Shown piece by piece: positions 37,461-47,363 of a DNA stretch of 64,000 nucleotides. Numbering within the stretch: position 1 is the stretch's first letter; each line of letters opens with the position of its first letter. Made by a program: the position numbers and the translations under genes. The notes under the pieces are model-generated. The model was not told where the DNA came from. It did no database searches and saw only the letters and a list, made by a program, of their open reading frames with translations. Source of the DNA: a virus; IMG/VR virus record IMGVR_UViG_3300024495_000015, positions 1 through 64,000 of that record; one strand, given 5' to 3'.

Positions 37461-37861
37461 AGATCTCCATTTTTACGATTTTCAGAACGCTCAATACTGA
37501 AAGCACCTTCAGGATAACGAGCATTTAATTTCTCAAAGTTCATTTGAATAACTTCTTCAAGAGAAATATCAAGTCCAATACATGCCTGAGAAACATACCA
37601 CATAATGTCCCCAAGTTCACGCTTCAAGTGAAACAAGTTTTCTTGATTTACAGGTTTACCTTGAAAGACAATCTTCTTTACAATTTCAGTAAATTCACCT
37701 GCTTCGGCAGACATTCCTACAGCAGCAGTAAGCAGTCTTTCGGTAGGAAACTCCTGTTCCCTTAGTTCCATAAGACTGTTGATGAAAGATGCGTGGTCTT
37801 TACTAGGATTAGAAGTAGTGGTATTAACGAACTCGACATACTTATTAAGATCAATAGTCAT
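37457..37861 (-). CDS. mazG: MazG-like nucleotide pyrophosphohydrolase
   Basis: 134 residues. MSAEAGEFTEIVKK and LKRELGDIMWYVSQ carry the E-x-x-E and E-x-x-D metal ligands of all-alpha NTP pyrophosphatases. Phage MazG may lower (p)ppGpp-like or aberrant NTP pools in the host. Start overlaps gp41's stop (TGATG). Confidence 0.88.
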   Translation of the reverse strand: MTIDLNKYVEFVNTTTSNPSKDHASFINSLMELREQEFPTERLLTAAVGMSAEAGEFTEIVKKIVFQGKPVNQENLFHLKRELGDIMWYVSQACIGLDISLEEVIQMNFEKLNARYPEGAFSIERSENRKNGDL

Positions 37862-39237
37862 CAGAATTTAAATCCCTCAAATGATTTTTTAGGTTTCTTT
37901 TCTTCATAATCATACTCTTCATCCTTTCCGTTGTCAAGAATATCTTGCTGAGCAGATTGTTCACAATCATAAAGTCTCATCTTGGCACGATCAATACCAA
38001 CAACAAAACGCTTATGAATTGTTGGATCATTATAACGATTCTTAAGTTGTTTCACAAGAATTTGACCAAGACCTTCAAGTTCTTCTGTAGAAATTAACGC
38101 AAACATCAAGTCAGCAGTTGCAGGGAGACCGAAAGACTCAGAAGTATCTGTTAGTTCCACATCAGAAGAACCATAACCAGAACGAGTAGTCTGAGTAGCA
38201 CTTACAATGGGAACATTAAATTCCACAGCAAGACCACGAAGTTCTTCTGCAATTGCTTTTACAAAAGTATAAGAGTTGATATTACTATTACCCTTATACC
38301 TTGAAGATGAACAAATGTTTAGATAATCAATAAAGATAATATCTGGTTTGAACGATTTCTTAAGAGCAAGTTCATTCAGAAGAGACTTAAAATGTCCAGA
38401 GTGTGCAGAAGCAGTTGGATACTCTTTAATGATTAAAGTACCTTGAGTTTTCTTTGCAAGGTTTGTAACCTTATTCTCAAACATTTGCTTTGGTAGATCT
38501 ACAATATCCTGAATAGGAACATTCAGGAGGTTTGCGTCAATTCTTTCAGCAATGCGTTCTTCTGCCATTTCCAGCGTAATGTACAGAACGTTCCGTCCCT
38601 GGAGCAAGACGGAGCTAGCCATATGGCACATGAATAAAGACTTCCCGACGCCCGTACCAGCAAGAGCGATGTTAAGAGTTTTGTTAGGGAGACCACCTTT
38701 CGTGATTTTATTAAAGTATTCGAGATCAAATTCAATTTTATCCTCCTTTTTATGATATGATTCGTATCTTTGTTCATAGTCTTGTAGATAATCATGTCCG
38801 ATATGAGTATCAAAACTTACAGCAAGAGCATCAGAAAGAATAGAAGGAATACTGTCACGATTTTTCTTTTCATCTTTACCGTCTGTAATATGAATTGATT
38901 CCATAAGTGCCAAATAAATGGCACGATCACGACACCATTTTTCAGTGGTATTAACTAACCAATCAAACTCAACAGGCACATCATCCAAACAAGAAATTAC
39001 TTGCACAATTTCCTTAAAAGACTGTTCATTAATGTCTGTTCTTTTTTCTATCTCGATACAAAGAACCTCTTTAGTTGTTGGTTGATTGTATTGTTGTACA
39101 AAAGACTGAATTTCTTCAAATATAATTTTTTGATTAAGGTCTTCAAAATATTCAGATTTAATAAAAGGAATTACTTTCCTAATGTATTGTTCATTGTATA
39201 AAAGGTTTCTAAGAATTAGAAACTCAACTTTCTCCAT
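37861..39237 (-). CDS. 41: Replicative DNA helicase (T4 gp41-like)
   Basis: 458 residues, DnaB-type. [17 protein letters not shown] is Walker [14 protein letters not shown] Walker [12 protein letters not shown] the sensor and KNRYNDP the arginine region. It unwinds DNA at the fork and loads with gp61. Confidence 0.95.
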   Translation of the reverse strand: MEKVEFLILRNLLYNEQYIRKVIPFIKSEYFEDLNQKIIFEEIQSFVQQYNQPTTKEVLCIEIEKRTDINEQSFKEIVQVISCLDDVPVEFDWLVNTTEKWCRDRAIYLALMESIHITDGKDEKKNRDSIPSILSDALAVSFDTHIGHDYLQDYEQRYESYHKKEDKIEFDLEYFNKITKGGLPNKTLNIALAGTGVGKSLFMCHMASSVLLQGRNVLYITLEMAEERIAERIDANLLNVPIQDIVDLPKQMFENKVTNLAKKTQGTLIIKEYPTASAHSGHFKSLLNELALKKSFKPDIIFIDYLNICSSSRYKGNSNINSYTFVKAIAEELRGLAVEFNVPIVSATQTTRSGYGSSDVELTDTSESFGLPATADLMFALISTEELEGLGQILVKQLKNRYNDPTIHKRFVVGIDRAKMRLYDCEQSAQQDILDNGKDEEYDYEEKKPKKSFEGFKF

Positions 39238-40231
39238 AACTAAATTCCTTTCGTGCGATTTGGTCTAATTGTTCCATTACTTCTTCTGTGAAGTATACTT
39301 CAGGTTCTTTTAGAATCTGTTTAGCATAAATTTTCTTACCATCAATTTCATAGCGTCCTGCTACATTCTTCCAGAGTCCACCAATCTCACCAAGTTCCAG
39401 AAGACCATAGTAACGATCAAGGCCGCGCTCATCATAATACAGACGGATCTCAACATCTTTATTCTCCTTACTCAAACGCGATTTAGCAGTCTTAGCTTTG
39501 ATAATATTGCCGACCACTTCTGTTCCATCCTTTTCTTTCTTTTTGCTGAGATAAATGATCGTACTTGCTGCGTATTTGAGTCCAGAACCTCCCCCCATTT
39601 CTTTCGTTGGTACATAAGCTCCGATGACATCGTATGTATGATTTGTGACAAGGAGTGGAACATTTGCTTGACCTAATTTAAGTGTGAGCATTCGGAATGC
39701 ACCTTTGACAAGTTGAGATTTAGTCATATCACGAACTTGTTTATCATTGAGTGCATCAGTGATTTCTTTTTCAGTGGAAAGCATTCCTAAAGAGTCTAGC
39801 ACAAACATGCAAGGTTTGCGTTCTTCTACAGGTTTTTTTAAGTATAGGTCTACTGCTTTTAATGCTTTTCCACGAAATTCTTCAATAGTAACAACATTAA
39901 CAACCACAAGGCGAGAAGTATCAATTCCACGGGATTCTACAAGTGATTTAGTAATAGCAGCCTCAGTATCAAAATAGAGACAATAACCATCGGGATTGGT
40001 ATCAAGAAAATTCTTAACAACGGCGAGCGAGAAGAAAGTTTTTCCAGTACTAGACTCTCCAGCAATAGCAGTAATCTTGTTCCCAGATACACCACCAAAT
40101 ATACTACCTGAAACCAGTGCATTAAAAATGTACGAACCAGTGTCAACATATTTTTCAGTCTCATCAATGTCTGCGGCAAGTTGCGTATACTCACCACCAA
40201 TTTCTTTTACAATATCTTTTAAGAAATCCAT
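39224..40231 (-). CDS. uvsX: RecA-like recombinase UvsX
   Basis: 335 residues. [16 protein letters not shown] is Walker [12 protein letters not shown] Walker [12 protein letters not shown] and [14 protein letters not shown] the L-loop and polymerisation parts. Carries strand exchange for recombination-dependent replication with UvsY, gp46/47 and UvsW, all present here. Confidence 0.95.
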   Translation of the reverse strand: MDFLKDIVKEIGGEYTQLAADIDETEKYVDTGSYIFNALVSGSIFGGVSGNKITAIAGESSTGKTFFSLAVVKNFLDTNPDGYCLYFDTEAAITKSLVESRGIDTSRLVVVNVVTIEEFRGKALKAVDLYLKKPVEERKPCMFVLDSLGMLSTEKEITDALNDKQVRDMTKSQLVKGAFRMLTLKLGQANVPLLVTNHTYDVIGAYVPTKEMGGGSGLKYAASTIIYLSKKKEKDGTEVVGNIIKAKTAKSRLSKENKDVEIRLYYDERGLDRYYGLLELGEIGGLWKNVAGRYEIDGKKIYAKQILKEPEVYFTEEVMEQLDQIARKEFSYGES

Positions 40232-40350
40232 AATTTATTTTTCCTGTTTATGTTAAAAGTCCACAATTTATTATAAAGATCTTTTTGATTAGAATTTTTA
40301 AGAATCTCTATAATTATTTTAAATTCTTTTTCTGTTATAGGTATGTCCAT
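40219..40350 (-). CDS. Small hypothetical protein (43 aa) between gp43 and uvsX
   Basis: [20 protein letters not shown] then [15 protein letters not shown]. Its ATG shares a base with the gp43 stop (TAATG) and it overlaps uvsX by 13 bases, so it is a plausible coupled gene. Unknown function. Confidence 0.5.
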   Translation of the reverse strand: MDIPITEKEFKIIIEILKNSNQKDLYNKLWTFNINRKNKLWIS

Positions 40351-42845
40351 TAAGAAAAAAATGATTCTAAACTTACAGTTTTTTCAACATTCCAACCAAT
40401 AGAATCAAGAATAATTTTAAGTGGTTCTAAAAATGCCTTCTCAAATTGTAAATCATAGTCTATGTATCTGTCAAGATTAAGCTCTTTAGGAAAATCTTGA
40501 ATAAATGAGATTACATTCTCGTGGATAATATTGGGTTTTTTGAGGTAGATAAACTTAATTTTTTCTCCATTCTGTATAAGAGAATATTTGTTAGTTAATT
40601 TATTACTCTTTATGTAATGATTAAACAAGAGAGCTCCGCGAACATGAATTGGAGTTCCTTTGATGTAAATATCGGAAGAAGATTGATATTTAGTTACATC
40701 AGAAGCTGATCGTGGGAAAGAGATAGATTCTGGAGAAAGTGTCCTGAATTCAAGGCGACAATTATCAATAAAATTAATTATATCATCCTCCGTCCCATTC
40801 ATCAAAATTTTAAAGGAATCTTTTAGCATTTTACGACATGGCGCAGGAGTGGAAGATTTAATTGCCTCAATCCCTTTAATTTTTAATTTAGGTTCCTCAT
40901 AACGAACTCCCTCACTATCCCAAACACTGAGAATATATCGCTTCTTCGCAGTCCAAATACCACGCTCAGCAATACATTCACGCTTCATAAACATCTTCTG
41001 TTCATAAGCATTCACATAGTCCGCCAATTCTTGATAAGAACTTTCAATATACTTTTCAAATTCCACAGAACAGACCTTATCAAGGAACGAAACAATGCCT
41101 TGAGTAGTTTTCTCTCTTCCTTGGAATACACTTTCAACCAAAGGGCCCATATTAATATACAGAGAGTCGGTATCAGAAGCAATAACATAATCAAAATCCC
41201 CACTTTTAAGAATTTTATTCAAATAAGAATTCACCTTATTCATAATCCACTGAATAGCAACTTGACCAGAGAGAGTGATTGCTTCAGCGTTTGCCAGTTT
41301 GTAATAACGGAAATACTGATTCCCAATGGCACCATAAGCAGAGTTCAATTGAATCTTTCTCGCCATCTGAATATTATTGCAGCGAGATATCTCCTTAATC
41401 AACTCTTTGTTCTTTGTCTTTTCATATTCCTGTTCTGCAGCAAGCATCTTCTTCTTAAAGACTACCCGTTCATTATAAATTTTTTCCATCAGTTCCGGAA
41501 GAAACCCACGAACCTCTTTAAGAAACATTGCACCATTTGCACATACTGCATAATCTTTATACATCTCAAAGTTAAGACTTTGATCCAAAATCTTATCGAC
41601 AGAAACTGTTGGATGTTTTTCTTCTAAAAGAGTTTCTGGTGAGATGTTATACATCATAATCAAGTGTGGGTACAGTGAGTTCAAGTCAAAACTCACAACC
41701 CAATCATACATTCCAGGAACAGGTTCTTTTACATAGGCACCAGCATACTTTTCATCCTTCTGTGTTTTATTTTTTGGAGGAATGACAATGTTTCTTTTCT
41801 TGAGATATGTGTAGATAATGTTATCCCACATACGAACTTGGTAGAACACATCAGCATAGTTCACTTTAGCGTCATATGCCATTGTCAACGCAAGTTCAAT
41901 CAATTTCATCTTGTCTTCCAGTCGGTCAACAAGTTCCACATCCTTGATGTTGTACTCTACGAATTTCTGCCATCCTTTAGTGTAGAAATCTTTAAAAGTG
42001 TCAAACTCTGAGTGATCCAGTTTCTTCTGACCCAGTTCTACTTCGGCAATGTAATCTAGTCGATAAGATTCTTGTGCTTTATATGTAAATTTTTTATAAA
42101 GATCAAGGTAATCAAGTTGAGTCAATCCACCAACATCAAATGTTGTATGCTTACGACCATTAATATAAATCTCACCTTCAGTTACAAGTCCCCAATTGGA
42201 AAATCGTTTCATTAGTTTTTCACCAAGAACACGATTCAATCTTTTACAGATATATGGAATGTCATATAACTGAATGTTCCAACCAGTCACAACATCGGGA
42301 ACATCGACCATCCAATAATTAATGAAACTATTAAGAAGTTCATATTCACTTGGGCAGTAATGATAAGTTACATTACTCTGTTTATTATTAAATGGTTTAA
42401 CTCCCCAAGTAATAATTTCTTTAGTTGTATAGTCCTGAATTGTAATTGCAAGAATTTCTTCAGAGCAAGATTCTACATCAGGGAATCCTTGCTCTGATGC
42501 AACCTCAATATCCAAAGTTACAAGTTTGATTTTACTAATGTCAAACTTGATTTCATCTTCCGAATATTTTTCCGAAATATATTGATAGATATAACGATCA
42601 TTTCCATAGATCTCGAACCCATCGATTTCATCATATTTTTTATAGAACTCCCGACAATCTTTAACTGTACCTGGATTGATTGGTTCTACTGCTTCTCCAC
42701 TTAATGTCCTATACTTAGAATCTTTTTTAGTTTTTACAAAAAGAGTAGGAAAAAACTCATCTCTTGTTTCAAATCTTTTACCATTTTCTACGCCACGAAC
42801 CAAAAATTGATTTCCAATCAACTGAACATTAGTGTAAAATCTCAT
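40350..42845 (-). CDS. 43: Family B DNA polymerase (T4 gp43-like)
   Basis: 831 residues, usual for cyanomyoviruses. Exonuclease motif LVTLDIEVASE, polymerase motifs DLNSLYPHLIM, AYGAIGN and ASDTDSLYINMG are intact. It makes and proofreads phage DNA. Overlaps the next gene by 4 bases. Confidence 0.97.
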   Translation of the reverse strand: MRFYTNVQLIGNQFLVRGVENGKRFETRDEFFPTLFVKTKKDSKYRTLSGEAVEPINPGTVKDCREFYKKYDEIDGFEIYGNDRYIYQYISEKYSEDEIKFDISKIKLVTLDIEVASEQGFPDVESCSEEILAITIQDYTTKEIITWGVKPFNNKQSNVTYHYCPSEYELLNSFINYWMVDVPDVVTGWNIQLYDIPYICKRLNRVLGEKLMKRFSNWGLVTEGEIYINGRKHTTFDVGGLTQLDYLDLYKKFTYKAQESYRLDYIAEVELGQKKLDHSEFDTFKDFYTKGWQKFVEYNIKDVELVDRLEDKMKLIELALTMAYDAKVNYADVFYQVRMWDNIIYTYLKKRNIVIPPKNKTQKDEKYAGAYVKEPVPGMYDWVVSFDLNSLYPHLIMMYNISPETLLEEKHPTVSVDKILDQSLNFEMYKDYAVCANGAMFLKEVRGFLPELMEKIYNERVVFKKKMLAAEQEYEKTKNKELIKEISRCNNIQMARKIQLNSAYGAIGNQYFRYYKLANAEAITLSGQVAIQWIMNKVNSYLNKILKSGDFDYVIASDTDSLYINMGPLVESVFQGREKTTQGIVSFLDKVCSVEFEKYIESSYQELADYVNAYEQKMFMKRECIAERGIWTAKKRYILSVWDSEGVRYEEPKLKIKGIEAIKSSTPAPCRKMLKDSFKILMNGTEDDIINFIDNCRLEFRTLSPESISFPRSASDVTKYQSSSDIYIKGTPIHVRGALLFNHYIKSNKLTNKYSLIQNGEKIKFIYLKKPNIIHENVISFIQDFPKELNLDRYIDYDLQFEKAFLEPLKIILDSIGWNVEKTVSLESFFS

Positions 42846-43102
42846 TCTTTAATCAAGTCCTCATATTTTTCAAGTAAAGTTGGAGTTGGATCCACAAGCG
42901 TAAGAATCTTTTCCGAACTCATCATAAAAGTTTTTTCTTTTGTGAACCCACAAAGGAATGGTTCCATAGTGTGATCATTTTTCACGACGAATGGATTAAT
43001 CAGTTTACAATCTGGTTCTCCAATGTCTGCACCGACTTCTTCAATTTCACTTATAAGAATTAAACTATTCGTTAATGCTAATATTTTGATCATTTTTTTC
43101 AT
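42842..43102 (-). CDS. Sm-like-domain small protein A
   Basis: 86 residues (or 83 from ATG 43093). A short N-terminal strand (IKILALTNSLILISEI), PFVVKNDHTMEPF and KILTLVDPTPTLLEKYEDL. The order resembles the 43065 and 56472 products and a small Sm-like beta barrel. RNA or protein binding suspected. Confidence 0.5.
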   Translation of the reverse strand: MKKMIKILALTNSLILISEIEEVGADIGEPDCKLINPFVVKNDHTMEPFLCGFTKEKTFMMSSEKILTLVDPTPTLLEKYEDLIKE

Positions 43103-43394
43103 TTTTTAAAATGTCCTCTTGATACATGTTTGATAATTGATCTATGGGATCGACTAGAGTAATTACCCAATCTAAAGATACAGGAACTCTAGTATCTTTA
43201 GTAAGAAGAATCCAAGGAACCAATCTTATTTTAACAGAATTTGTTTCAACAGATTCCTTTTCTTCACTTGATTTCATTTTAATACTGCATGGTTTATTGA
43301 AGATATAACCAACTACTTTATCTTCAACCACCATTTCTTGTATATCCGCGATAATGTCTTCGCCAGATTTTAAAATTGCAAGTTTTACAGTCAT
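43065..43394 (-). CDS. Sm-like-domain small protein B
   Basis: 109 residues. LAILKSGEDIIADIQEM, PCSIKMK, VRLVPWILLTKD and VITLVDPIDQLSNMYQED follow the small barrel pattern shared with 42842 and 56472. First gene after the promoter at 43416, upstream of gp43. Function unknown. Confidence 0.55.
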   Translation of the reverse strand: MTVKLAILKSGEDIIADIQEMVVEDKVVGYIFNKPCSIKMKSSEEKESVETNSVKIRLVPWILLTKDTRVPVSLDWVITLVDPIDQLSNMYQEDILKNEKNDQNISINE

Positions 43395-43415
43395 CGTTGC
43401 TCCATACCTCTTAGC

Positions 43416-43444
43416 ATTCTACCAATAAAAAAAGGAGGAGTCAA
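43416..43444 (-). promoter_or_regulatory. Sigma-70 promoter for the gp43 operon, fused to a terminator
   Basis: TTGACT (43439-43444) - 17 bases - TAGAAT (43416-43421), minus strand. The -35 overlaps the descending arm of the terminator hairpin. Confidence 0.78.
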
Positions 43445-43468
43445 CCTGGATTTTGCCAGGTGCTCCTC
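43435..43468 (-). terminator. Intrinsic terminator
   Basis: Double-part stem GAGGAG...CTCCTC enclosing ACCTGG/CCAGGT, then seven T on the minus strand. Ends the Hsp20/43493 unit. Confidence 0.85.
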
Positions 43469-43492
43469 GCGCCGACGATATTCAATTACTAT

Positions 43493-43657
43493 TTATTCTC
43501 CACCATCTCCACCATCCCCATTGCCACCCGCACTTGATCGACTTCTTACCGGAACTGCTTTTCCTTTTGGAATGTTTTTTTGCTTTCCTCCAGAATAAAC
43601 AGTGTGAGGAATAGAATTCTTATATGCGATTGTTTTGAACTCGTCGAAAGATTTCAT
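43493..43657 (-). CDS. Small protein (54 aa) with MKSF-type N-terminus
   Basis: MKSFDEFKTIAYKNSIPHTV, a basic middle (KQKNIPKGKAVPVRSRSS) and a Gly/Asp-rich end. The start resembles the capsid-targeting-like N-terminus of the 34856 product but has no L-x-E site. Disordered; may be virion-associated. Confidence 0.5.
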   Translation of the reverse strand: MKSFDEFKTIAYKNSIPHTVYSGGKQKNIPKGKAVPVRSRSSAGGNGDGGDGGE

Positions 43658-43670
43658 TTTTTATTTTTAT

Positions 43671-44111
43671 TTAGAGATAATCCTTTCGTTTATGATGGTC
43701 AGGAACAATTCTACCAAGAGTAATATTCAAAAGCCCATCCTCAAAATCAACTGATCTAACTTCCGTATCATCAGAGAGCGTCCACGCTCTCTTAAAACTC
43801 CGTTGAGCCAAACCTTTGTGGAGATAGTTGGACTCCGTTTCTTTATCTTCTTTTTGGCCTTCAACAAAGAGTTTACCATCTTGTGTGTAGACATAAACCT
43901 CCTTCTTTCTAAATCCAGCAAGAGCAAGTTCAAGTCGTGATTCTACATTGCTGACTTGAACTAAGTTGTATGGTGGATAGTTAGTAGTGGTTTCATGAAG
44001 ATTGAATAGACGATCAAAATATTCATCCATTCCAATACTATTGCGTGCGATTCTATCCATCAAAGCAGGAAGATCTGCATGTGTAAACCGTGAAGTTACA
44101 AGGTTAGTCAT
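43671..44111 (-). CDS. Small heat-shock protein (Hsp20 family)
   Basis: 146 residues from ATG 44111; an upstream in-frame reading to 44162 overlaps the -10 and is rejected. YPPYNLVQVSNVESRLELALAG, FVEGQKED, YLHKGLAQRSFKRAWTL and GLLNITLG form the alpha-crystallin domain. It holds unfolding proteins for refolding; common in cyanomyoviruses. Confidence 0.93.
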   Translation of the reverse strand: MTNLVTSRFTHADLPALMDRIARNSIGMDEYFDRLFNLHETTTNYPPYNLVQVSNVESRLELALAGFRKKEVYVYTQDGKLFVEGQKEDKETESNYLHKGLAQRSFKRAWTLSDDTEVRSVDFEDGLLNITLGRIVPDHHKRKDYL

Positions 44112-44171
44112 TATGGTAGCTCCTTTAAAAGCGAGTTTGTATTGTGTGGACCCTTTCGGCATCCATTACTA

Positions 44172-44177
44172 ATTATA
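44172..44177 (-). promoter_or_regulatory. -10 element (TATAAT) before the Hsp20 gene
   Basis: Exact TATAAT soon after a terminator U-tract; no clear -35 at 17 bases. Supports the 44111 start. Confidence 0.5.
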
Positions 44178-44190
44178 CAAGAAACGAAAA

Positions 44191-44220
44191 AAAGAGGTAT
44201 CGGTAAAACCGAACCTCTTT
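44191..44220 (-). terminator. Intrinsic terminator
   Basis: AAAGAGG/CCTCTTT with an inner CGGT/ACCG pair set, U-tract on the minus strand, A-tract on the other side, so possibly bidirectional. Between regA and the Hsp20 gene. Confidence 0.82.
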
Positions 44221-44242
44221 TTAGGGTGTTCCGACTTTTGTA

Positions 44243-44264
44243 GAGTGCCGCACGAATGGCACTC
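44243..44264 (-). other. Stem-loop after the regA stop
   Basis: GAGTGCC / GGCACTC, perfect 7-bp stem with an 8-base loop, 7 bases after the regA stop and without a U-tract. May protect the 3' end or pause polymerase before the terminator. Confidence 0.5.
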
Positions 44265-44270
44265 AACTAT

Positions 44271-44708
44271 TTATTCGGTTTCTACTGCTTTTCCTTTTTT
44301 ACCGATGTTATACTTTTGTTCTAGAATCCAATCACCTTTATCCTTATATGCAAGAACTTTAATTTGGTTCAGAGGTGCAATATCAGAAACTTTATCTTGA
44401 TTTAGAACGGTAATAAGTCCCCAATCGGCAAGTAAACGAACAATACGATTTCGTCTCTGAACATCATTTACGGTAAGATTTGCATGTTTACCGTCCAGTG
44501 CAAATAGTTCTTTAAAATGAACAATGTAATATTTGCCTTGTTTATGTAAAATATGGCAAGACTGATAGAGTTTTTTCTCTTTGCGCGATGCAACTCCAAT
44601 TCTGGTCAAAGTCTCACGAACCTTGAGGAAATCGTCTGGTTCATTAAGAATTACCTCCACCATTTGGTCTTGCGACCAATCAACCGTAGGTTCTACCGTA
44701 GTAGTCAT
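44271..44708 (-). CDS. regA: Translational repressor RegA
   Basis: 145 residues. DFLKVRETLTRIGVASRKEK, LYQSCHILHKQGKYYIVHFKE-type central strands, and RNRIVRLLADWGLITV match the T4 RegA fold. It binds AU-rich start regions of early mRNAs and lowers their translation. Order gp44-gp62-RegA is as in T4. Overlaps gp62 by 4 bases. Confidence 0.92.
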   Translation of the reverse strand: MTTTVEPTVDWSQDQMVEVILNEPDDFLKVRETLTRIGVASRKEKKLYQSCHILHKQGKYYIVHFKELFALDGKHANLTVNDVQRRNRIVRLLADWGLITVLNQDKVSDIAPLNQIKVLAYKDKGDWILEQKYNIGKKGKAVETE

Positions 44709-45082
44709 TTTGATCCTCCAATGTCAAGTCTTTTTTTAATAAAATTAATTTGTTCTTTTGTCAGGATTTTTAGAGCTTGAAATGCTTTTTCATTACTATA
44801 ACCATAGTATTGTTTTATACATTCTAAGTCCGTGACCTTATCCTTTCGGAGCCAAGGAGAAAATCTCTTCTTTTTCCTCAAACTATTTAGATAAAAAGAA
44901 TATTGCAGATCTTTATCTAGGTGATGGTTCATATTCATTTCATTTACAAATAGAACACAATCTATATGACCAGATAAACATCTATTAATAATGTAAGGAG
45001 AATACTCTTTTACTATTGATGGATCATCCATCAAATTTTCTTTTGTAAAATTAATTGAGTTTAACCAGTCCTTCAATTCCAT
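44705..45082 (-). CDS. 62: Clamp-loader small subunit (T4 gp62-like)
   Basis: 125 residues from ATG 45082, chosen because MELKDWLNSINFTKENLMDD is the usual cyanophage start; the reading to 45163 is in the dam gene. KKKRFSPWLRKDKVTDLE and YYGYSNEKAFQAL are characteristic. With gp44 it loads the gp45 clamp. Overlaps dam by 32 bases. Confidence 0.85.
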   Translation of the reverse strand: MELKDWLNSINFTKENLMDDPSIVKEYSPYIINRCLSGHIDCVLFVNEMNMNHHLDKDLQYSFYLNSLRKKKRFSPWLRKDKVTDLECIKQYYGYSNEKAFQALKILTKEQINFIKKRLDIGGSK

Positions 45083-45902
45083 AATTAAAAAGCAGAAGTT
45101 CTTTACGTTGTTTTTGTTCACGCATATATTCACCAACTGAACGCATAGTATAAGTAAGATCAAACTCGGCAGCGTTCCAATTCTTGAATCGGTTTTTTAC
45201 AAGTTGGTCTGAGTTGTAACTAATCAGTTGATGCATAGGATAATGAAAATCACAATCAGCAGCAAACTTATCGTGATCAAATCCTTTGTGCATTGATCCC
45301 TTTCTCCCATAGAGATTATCCTTAATGTCATAAGGAGGATCGAGATACACAAAAGCAGTAGTGTCTCCATCCAGAAGATAATCGTATGAGTAATTAGTTA
45401 TACGCCATTTAGAAATTAACGAAGAATACGCAAGCAGTTTTTCGATACCTCGCATAGAGAAATTGGAATTAGATGCTTGCTGCGAAAATGATGAACTCTC
45501 TGTGAGACCACTGAAAGAACACTTATTGACAACATAGAAAGCCACAGCACGATCAAAATTTGACACGGTTTTGTCATTGATCCGTTCCTTTGATTGAAGG
45601 AAAAGTTCTCTTGCTTTGTCTGGGGTATTATTTGCGTTTTTTAAATCAACAAGTTCACTTTTTAAATCATATCCAAACATCTGGAGTTGTTGCCAGAAGT
45701 TTACCAGAGGTTCATAAAGATCATTCACCCAAATATCTAGGTTGGGATACTTCTTCGTGATATAAATCGCAACACTTCCACCACCAAGAAATGGTTCACG
45801 AAATTCACTATAGTCACGAAGGTCTGGAAAATATGATCCAATCTTTTCACAGGCACGAGACTTACCTCCTGGGTAGCGCAATGGCGTCTTAAGAGATTTC
45901 AT
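45051..45902 (-). CDS. dam: DNA adenine methyltransferase (Dam, D12 class)
   Basis: 283 residues. TPLRYPGGKSRACEKI is the SAM motif, EPFLGGGSVAIYI the next, VYLDPPYD the catalytic D-P-P-Y. It makes N6-methyladenine, possibly at GATC. It lies between gp44 and gp62, which are adjacent in T4, so it is an insertion together with the 45899 gene. Confidence 0.92.
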   Translation of the reverse strand: MKSLKTPLRYPGGKSRACEKIGSYFPDLRDYSEFREPFLGGGSVAIYITKKYPNLDIWVNDLYEPLVNFWQQLQMFGYDLKSELVDLKNANNTPDKARELFLQSKERINDKTVSNFDRAVAFYVVNKCSFSGLTESSSFSQQASNSNFSMRGIEKLLAYSSLISKWRITNYSYDYLLDGDTTAFVYLDPPYDIKDNLYGRKGSMHKGFDHDKFAADCDFHYPMHQLISYNSDQLVKNRFKNWNAAEFDLTYTMRSVGEYMREQKQRKELLLFNYGIEGLVKLN

Positions 45903-46420
45903 TTTAAATCAAACTTTATACGATTTTTAAATTTTTCAATTTCAATAGGACTGAAAGAAGATCCATATAGTTTACCATATTTAAAGTCAACTTTTCTAAC
46001 TTTATCAATTTGACCATTTGGTAAGTTTCTATCAGTAACTGGAAACTTTAAAATATCATTTTTCCAAGCAATAGCAAACTTGGTTAGATTATTATTAAAC
46101 CACACCATTCCAAATTCAGGATATTCAAGATACTTAGATTTTCTATCCAAAAAACTTAAGCATCTCCAATTAGATGGCCAATCATCTTTCCAAGTTTTGC
46201 ACCTTTCAAGATCAAAAGCACATTTAAGTTGGTTATCAAAATAAACACCAATATCTACACCATACTTACCAAAAGGTTTTGTGACAATTTTACATTGGTC
46301 GGGATATTTATTGCGAAGAAATTTTACAAATATTTCGCTTTCATTATTGTCATCAAAAGAATCAATTCTGTCTTGAAAAGTTCCATATTCAAAAATTGTA
46401 TCTTTAGTGACTGTTTTCAT
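45899..46420 (-). CDS. Nuclease-like protein paired with Dam (PD-(D/E)XK candidate)
   Basis: 173 residues. KYGVDIGVYFDNQLKCAFDL followed by ERCKTW gives Asp56, Asp70/Glu72 and Lys75, similar to but not identical with a PD-(D/E)XK site. RWCLSF-like Trp-rich strands follow. It overlaps dam by 4 bases (ATGA). A restriction endonuclease partner of Dam is possible; the nuclease call is tentative. Confidence 0.5.
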   Translation of the reverse strand: MKTVTKDTIFEYGTFQDRIDSFDDNNESEIFVKFLRNKYPDQCKIVTKPFGKYGVDIGVYFDNQLKCAFDLERCKTWKDDWPSNWRCLSFLDRKSKYLEYPEFGMVWFNNNLTKFAIAWKNDILKFPVTDRNLPNGQIDKVRKVDFKYGKLYGSSFSPIEIEKFKNRIKFDLK

Positions 46421-47358
46421 TTGAATTCACACTCACACATAATTTCAGTTAATGCAGCAAGAAGATTTACTTCTTGGTCAGCCACGAACGCACATTGGTA
46501 TTGATACTTAGCAATAACAAGAACGGCAGCAGGGATAGATGCGGGAACAAGGCAATCGTAAGAGGCGTCATAAATCCTGCGAAGAAGACTAGAAGCATCG
46601 TTGTCCAAGTTGGAGACCACCCACTTTCGGACTTCAGGAAAGTTTTTATCCTTGAGATTTTTAATAAGTTCATTTACAGAGATGTCTGAGAAAGATGCAA
46701 GAATGCCCGAGTCGATTTTTCCTCCTGTAGAATATCTCTGGCATTCGTTGAGGACCCTACGAAAGTCTGGGAAGTGTTTTGATACAAGTTCCGCAACGAC
46801 TTTTTGATCATATTCAATCTTTTCCGCATCCAAGATTGATTGAAGTCGTTGGAAGAAACTACCTGCAAGTTGAACTCTTTGCTTCCCTTTGATGGTGAAG
46901 TCGATGACGGCACATCGGGAGTGAAGAGGTTCAATAATCTTGTTCTTGTAGTTACAGGTGAAGATGAATCGACAGTTATTATAAAATGCCTCAATATTCG
47001 CCCGTAGTAGGAGTTGTACATCGTTCCCTGTGTTATCAGCTTCATCGATGATAATGACTTTGTGTTTAGCAGATCCCGTAAGTGAGACGGTCGAAGCAAA
47101 GTTCTTTGCTTGGTTCCGTACAGTATCCAGGAAACGCCCTTCGTCGGATCCATTGATGACATAATAATCTGCCCCCAATTCATTACATAATGCTTTTGCG
47201 ATTGTAGTTTTACCAATACCAGGAGGTCCTGCAAGAAGGAGATTTGGAATCTCACCTTTCGCTACAAACTCCTTAAATGTTTTTTTAGTGTCATCGGGCA
47301 AAATACAGTCATCAATCACTTGAGGACGATATTTTTCCACAAAAAGAAATTCACTTGC
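46417..47358 (-). CDS. 44: Clamp-loader large subunit, AAA+ ATPase (T4 gp44-like)
   Basis: 313 residues from ATG 47358. FVEKYRPQ starts the protein, LAGPPGIGKTTIAKAL is Walker A, VIIIDEADN Walker B, EPLHSRCAVIDF the Arg finger. Loads the sliding clamp. Overlaps the 45899 gene by 4 bases, so the insertion junction is tight. Confidence 0.95.
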   Translation of the reverse strand, partial: ASEFLFVEKYRPQVIDDCILPDDTKKTFKEFVAKGEIPNLLLAGPPGIGKTTIAKALCNELGADYYVINGSDEGRFLDTVRNQAKNFASTVSLTGSAKHKVIIIDEADNTGNDVQLLLRANIEAFYNNCRFIFTCNYKNKIIEPLHSRCAVIDFTIKGKQRVQLAGSFFQRLQSILDAEKIEYDQKVVAELVSKHFPDFRRVLNECQRYSTGGKIDSGILASFSDISVNELIKNLKDKNFPEVRKWVVSNLDNDASSLLRRIYDASYDCLVPASIPAAVLVIAKYQYQCAFVADQEVNLLAALTEIMCECEFK

Positions 47359-47363
47359 CATAA

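Noticed and set aside
41031-41627. A 198-residue plus-strand frame
   Set aside because: Antisense to the polymerase gp43; no recognisable domain.
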